Source: Phycisphaerae bacterium (GTDB taxonomy: Bacteria; Planctomycetota; Phycisphaerae; UBA1845). From it: 6,691 bases of DNA. A program made the translations under genes and the position numbers. Shown piece by piece: positions 5,087-6,691 of the stretch; the stretch's first letter is position 1; each line of letters opens with the position of its first letter. The notes below the pieces were generated by a model. That model made no database searches and was not told the origin of the DNA. It worked only from the letters and a program-made list of their open reading frames with translations. The stretch spans positions 1-6,691 of the forward strand of contig JAJDDS010000466.1 in assembly GCA_029260195.1 (NCBI GenBank), read 5' to 3'.

Positions 5087-6691
5087 TTACGGGCCAGCGG
5101 TTGGCGGCGGGTTGTTGCAGGCTGTACACAACGGATCGATATTTCCAAGCGGGTCGCTGGCAAGCACATCCAGGATCGCGTTCAAGTCATCCGTGTTGAC
5201 GAACCCGTCACCCATGTTGTTTGGATCGAGTGCCGGAAGTTGCGTCGGGCATGGAGCAATGTCGCGTTTCTGGAAGTCCGCCGTCGGGAGGATGTCCGCA
5301 AAGTTGCAACTCGGGTTGAGCGTCCGGTCACAGCAGGACAGCGTGCCCGGTCCGTTCGCGGAGAGTGAATCCAGGATGCAGTTGAGATCGTCGGTATTGG
5401 CGAACCCATCGTTGTTGATATCGCCGTACTGGAGGAGCGTTTTGTCCACACAGACACCCCCGTTTTCACAGAACTCGACGGTACACAGGTTGAAGTCATC
5501 GCAGTCGGTGTCCACGACGCAGACGCCCGCTTCCGTGCATTCGCAGCCTCCCGCGCCGGCGACACAGATGCCGTCCCCGATGCCCACGAAATCGCACACG
5601 GTCATCGGTGGCTCACACACGTCAGCCGGACAATCCGGACCGGTTCCGTCACACGTTTCGGCTGGGTCACATTGGCCGGCGGAGGGACGACATTCGGTGG
5701 CGGCGTCGAATGTATCGATCGGACACGATGTGTTGAGTCCGTCGCAGACTTCCGCGATGTCGCAGAAGCCCGCAGCCGCCCGACAGACGGCCCCGGTGTC
5801 GTCGATCGGGTTCGAGCACGTCCCATCGCCGTTGCAGACGTCAAGGGTGCAAGGCAACCCATCAATGCAATCTTGGGGACCGCCGCAACCGGGGACCTCG
5901 ATCTGGCAGTTTGCGTCGCAGCCGTCGCCGGGGATCGTATCGCCCTCGTCGCACTGCTCTGTTCCGGACTGCTGGTTGTGGAGGAATCCGTCGCCGCATA
6001 CGGCGTTCATGCAGTTATCGATGCAGTCATCGTTGTTGTTGGCGTTGCCGTCGTCACACTCTTCGGTCACGTTGTTCGTGATCCCGTCGCCGCAGAATTC
6101 GACGTTGCAATTCGCGTCGCACCCGTCGCCGGGGACGACTCCGCCGTCGTCGCATTGCTCGCCGGCGGCCAGGTTCGTGTGGTTGTCGCCGCACAGCACG
6201 AACGTGCAGTCGCTGTCGCAAGTGACCGTATCAATGCCGCCTTCGTCACAGTCCTCTCCGGGATCGGGGCTGCCGTTTCCGCAGAGAACGGATTCAATCA
6301 TGCAGTTGGCGTCGCATCCGTCTCCGGGATCCGTGTTGCCGTCGTCGCACTGCTCGCCGGCGGTGACGATGCCGTTTCCGCAACCGGTTGGCGTGCAATT
6401 GCTGTCACAGCCGTCGCCGTCGATGGCGTCACCGTCATCACAGAGTTCGTCAGGATCCTGCGTTCCGTCGCTGCAATAAAACTCTGGGGCGAGGTTGAAG
6501 ACTTCGATGGCGTCGATGTCGCCTCCGCCATCGCCGTCGATGATGATGACCCGCGAGAGCTGGGTGATCCCGAGCACGTCGTGCAGATTGTCGAGGTCGA
6601 GGTAAATTAGGTTTGCAACGTTTGTAATAGTCCCGGGCGAATCGTTGGGGGGGACGTTGAGCGAATCGACATCCGCACCTTCCGGGCCGCC
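5087..6691 (-). CDS. Secreted Cys-rich DUF4215-repeat protein with C-terminal dockerin-like units (5' end outside window)
   Basis: The frame is open from the TAA at 5087-5089 to the window edge, giving 534 visible residues with no stop; the GTG at 6577 is internal, since the frame continues through 38 more codons (NVPPNDSPGTITNVANLIYL among them). In visible order there is a beta-rich segment ending VIIIDGDGGGDIDAIEVFNL, six tandem DUF4215/myxo-type disulfide repeats built on GEQCDDGNTDPGDGCDANC (6478 down to 5888), a DCIDGLPCTLDVC unit, two disintegrin-like units (CRAAAGFCDIAEVC and CRPSAGQCDPAETC), a further Cys-rich stretch, and two dockerin-like units (5422-5363 and 5221-5159). Dozens of Cys imply disulfide folding outside the cytoplasm, and the Asp/Gly-rich loops suggest calcium binding. 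No membrane anchor or PEP-type sorting tail is seen at the C-terminus (PPPTAGP). The role is unknown; adhesion, matrix or surface interaction is a reasonable guess. It is probably transcribed toward gatE but separated from it by about 285 bp of structured non-coding DNA. Confidence 0.9.
   Translation of the reverse strand, partial: GGPEGADVDSLNVPPNDSPGTITNVANLIYLDLDNLHDVLGITQLSRVIIIDGDGGGDIDAIEVFNLAPEFYCSDGTQDPDELCDDGDAIDGDGCDSNCTPTGCGNGIVTAGEQCDDGNTDPGDGCDANCMIESVLCGNGSPDPGEDCDEGGIDTVTCDSDCTFVLCGDNHTNLAAGEQCDDGGVVPGDGCDANCNVEFCGDGITNNVTEECDDGNANNNDDCIDNCMNAVCGDGFLHNQQSGTEQCDEGDTIPGDGCDANCQIEVPGCGGPQDCIDGLPCTLDVCNGDGTCSNPIDDTGAVCRAAAGFCDIAEVCDGLNTSCPIDTFDAATECRPSAGQCDPAETCDGTGPDCPADVCEPPMTVCDFVGIGDGICVAGAGGCECTEAGVCVVDTDCDDFNLCTVEFCENGGVCVDKTLLQYGDINNDGFANTDDLNCILDSLSANGPGTLSCCDRTLNPSCNFADILPTADFQKRDIAPCPTQLPALDPNNMGDGFVNTDDLNAILDVLASDPLGNIDPLCTACNNPPPTAGP
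5159..5422 (-). other. Pair of dockerin-like calcium-loop units
   Basis: The first unit, GDINNDGFANTDDLNCILDSL (visible in two parts, 5425-5363), fits the EF-hand loop pattern D-x-N-x-D-G-x-x-N-x-x-D. The second, NNMGDGFVNTDDLNAILDVL (5221-5162), keeps the DG-x-x-NTDDLN-ILD half but has Asn and Met where the first two calcium ligands should be, so calcium binding there is doubtful. A Cys-rich linker with the phrase KRDIAPCP lies between. Such paired units at the C-terminus are frequent in planctomycete secreted proteins and need not mean a cellulosome. Confidence 0.8.
5888..6478 (-). repeat. Six tandem DUF4215 / myxo disulfide repeats within the CDS
   Basis: Units are about 30-37 codons: roughly 6478-6383, 6382-6287, 6283-6194, 6193-6098, 6094-5999 and 5998-5888. 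The common plan is CG-G-(x)n-GE-x-CDDG-x(5)-GDGCDANC. Units 2, 4 and 6 are closest to one another, also at DNA level (the plus-strand GTCGCANCCGTCNCCGGG block recurs). Unit 3 has lost the GDGC element (TVTCDSDC) and unit 5 reads NNNDDCIDNC, so the array has diverged rather than being freshly duplicated. The first unit lacks the leading CGNG form. Confidence 0.9.

Noticed and set aside
4841..5129. Small minus-strand frames (69 and 73 codons) in the gap before gatE
   Set aside because: They fall on the inverted repeats, overlap each other in different frames and lack a convincing ribosome site or known family; the palindrome explains the sequence better.
5004..6479. Long plus-strand reading frame of 491 codons, rich in Ser-Pro and with repeats such as SHPSPG
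   Set aside because: It is the antisense of the DUF4215 repeat gene. Its repeats simply mirror the Cys/Asp/Gly-rich repeats on the minus strand, which has clear domain matches and an unbroken frame.
5672..6610. Plus-strand frame of 312 codons rich in Val and Ala
   Set aside because: Another shadow of the same minus-strand repeat gene; the hydrophobic look comes from the complement of Asp, Gly and Cys codons.

Overview
The window looks like a chromosomal piece from a bacterium, most probably of the phylum Planctomycetota (perhaps Phycisphaerae-like). Two independent signs support this: the 3' end of a 16S rRNA gene with planctomycete-like wording around the universal 1400-region site, and, at the other end, a Cys-rich secreted protein closing in dockerin-like Ca-loop units of the kind common in planctomycete extracellular proteins. 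Base composition is GC-rich throughout, with no visible break between segments.

Layout. 1-324 (+) is the 3' end of a 16S rRNA gene. It is not followed by tRNA, 23S or 5S genes; a short trailer with two small hairpins leads to a strong intrinsic terminator (460-500), so this 16S gene appears to be transcribed alone. 668-1402 (+) encodes a small exported LolA/DUF2092-like protein. Convergent to it is a two-gene minus-strand operon, gatE (4801-2822) then gatD (2825-1440), joined by an ATGA stop/start overlap. 4802-5086 is a non-coding stretch unusually rich in inverted repeats, with a candidate gatE promoter. 5087-6691 (-) is the C-terminal 534 residues of a large secreted protein with six DUF4215/myxo-type disulfide repeats, two disintegrin-like Cys units and two dockerin-like units; its start lies beyond the window edge.

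The main result is gatE-gatD. Together the products form GatDE, the Glu-tRNA(Gln) amidotransferase that makes Gln-tRNA(Gln) from mischarged Glu-tRNA(Gln). The literature treats this enzyme as archaeal; bacteria normally use GatCAB or glutaminyl-tRNA synthetase. Here both subunits look full length, keep the GatDE-specific domains (SH3/Tudor-like N-domain of GatD, AspRS-type GAD insertion of GatE) and the GatD catalytic residues, and sit between bacterial markers on both sides on one contig. GatD would release ammonia from glutamine or asparagine, and GatE would phosphorylate and amidate the tRNA-bound glutamate. No CRISPR array, tRNA gene, insertion sequence or phage gene was seen.
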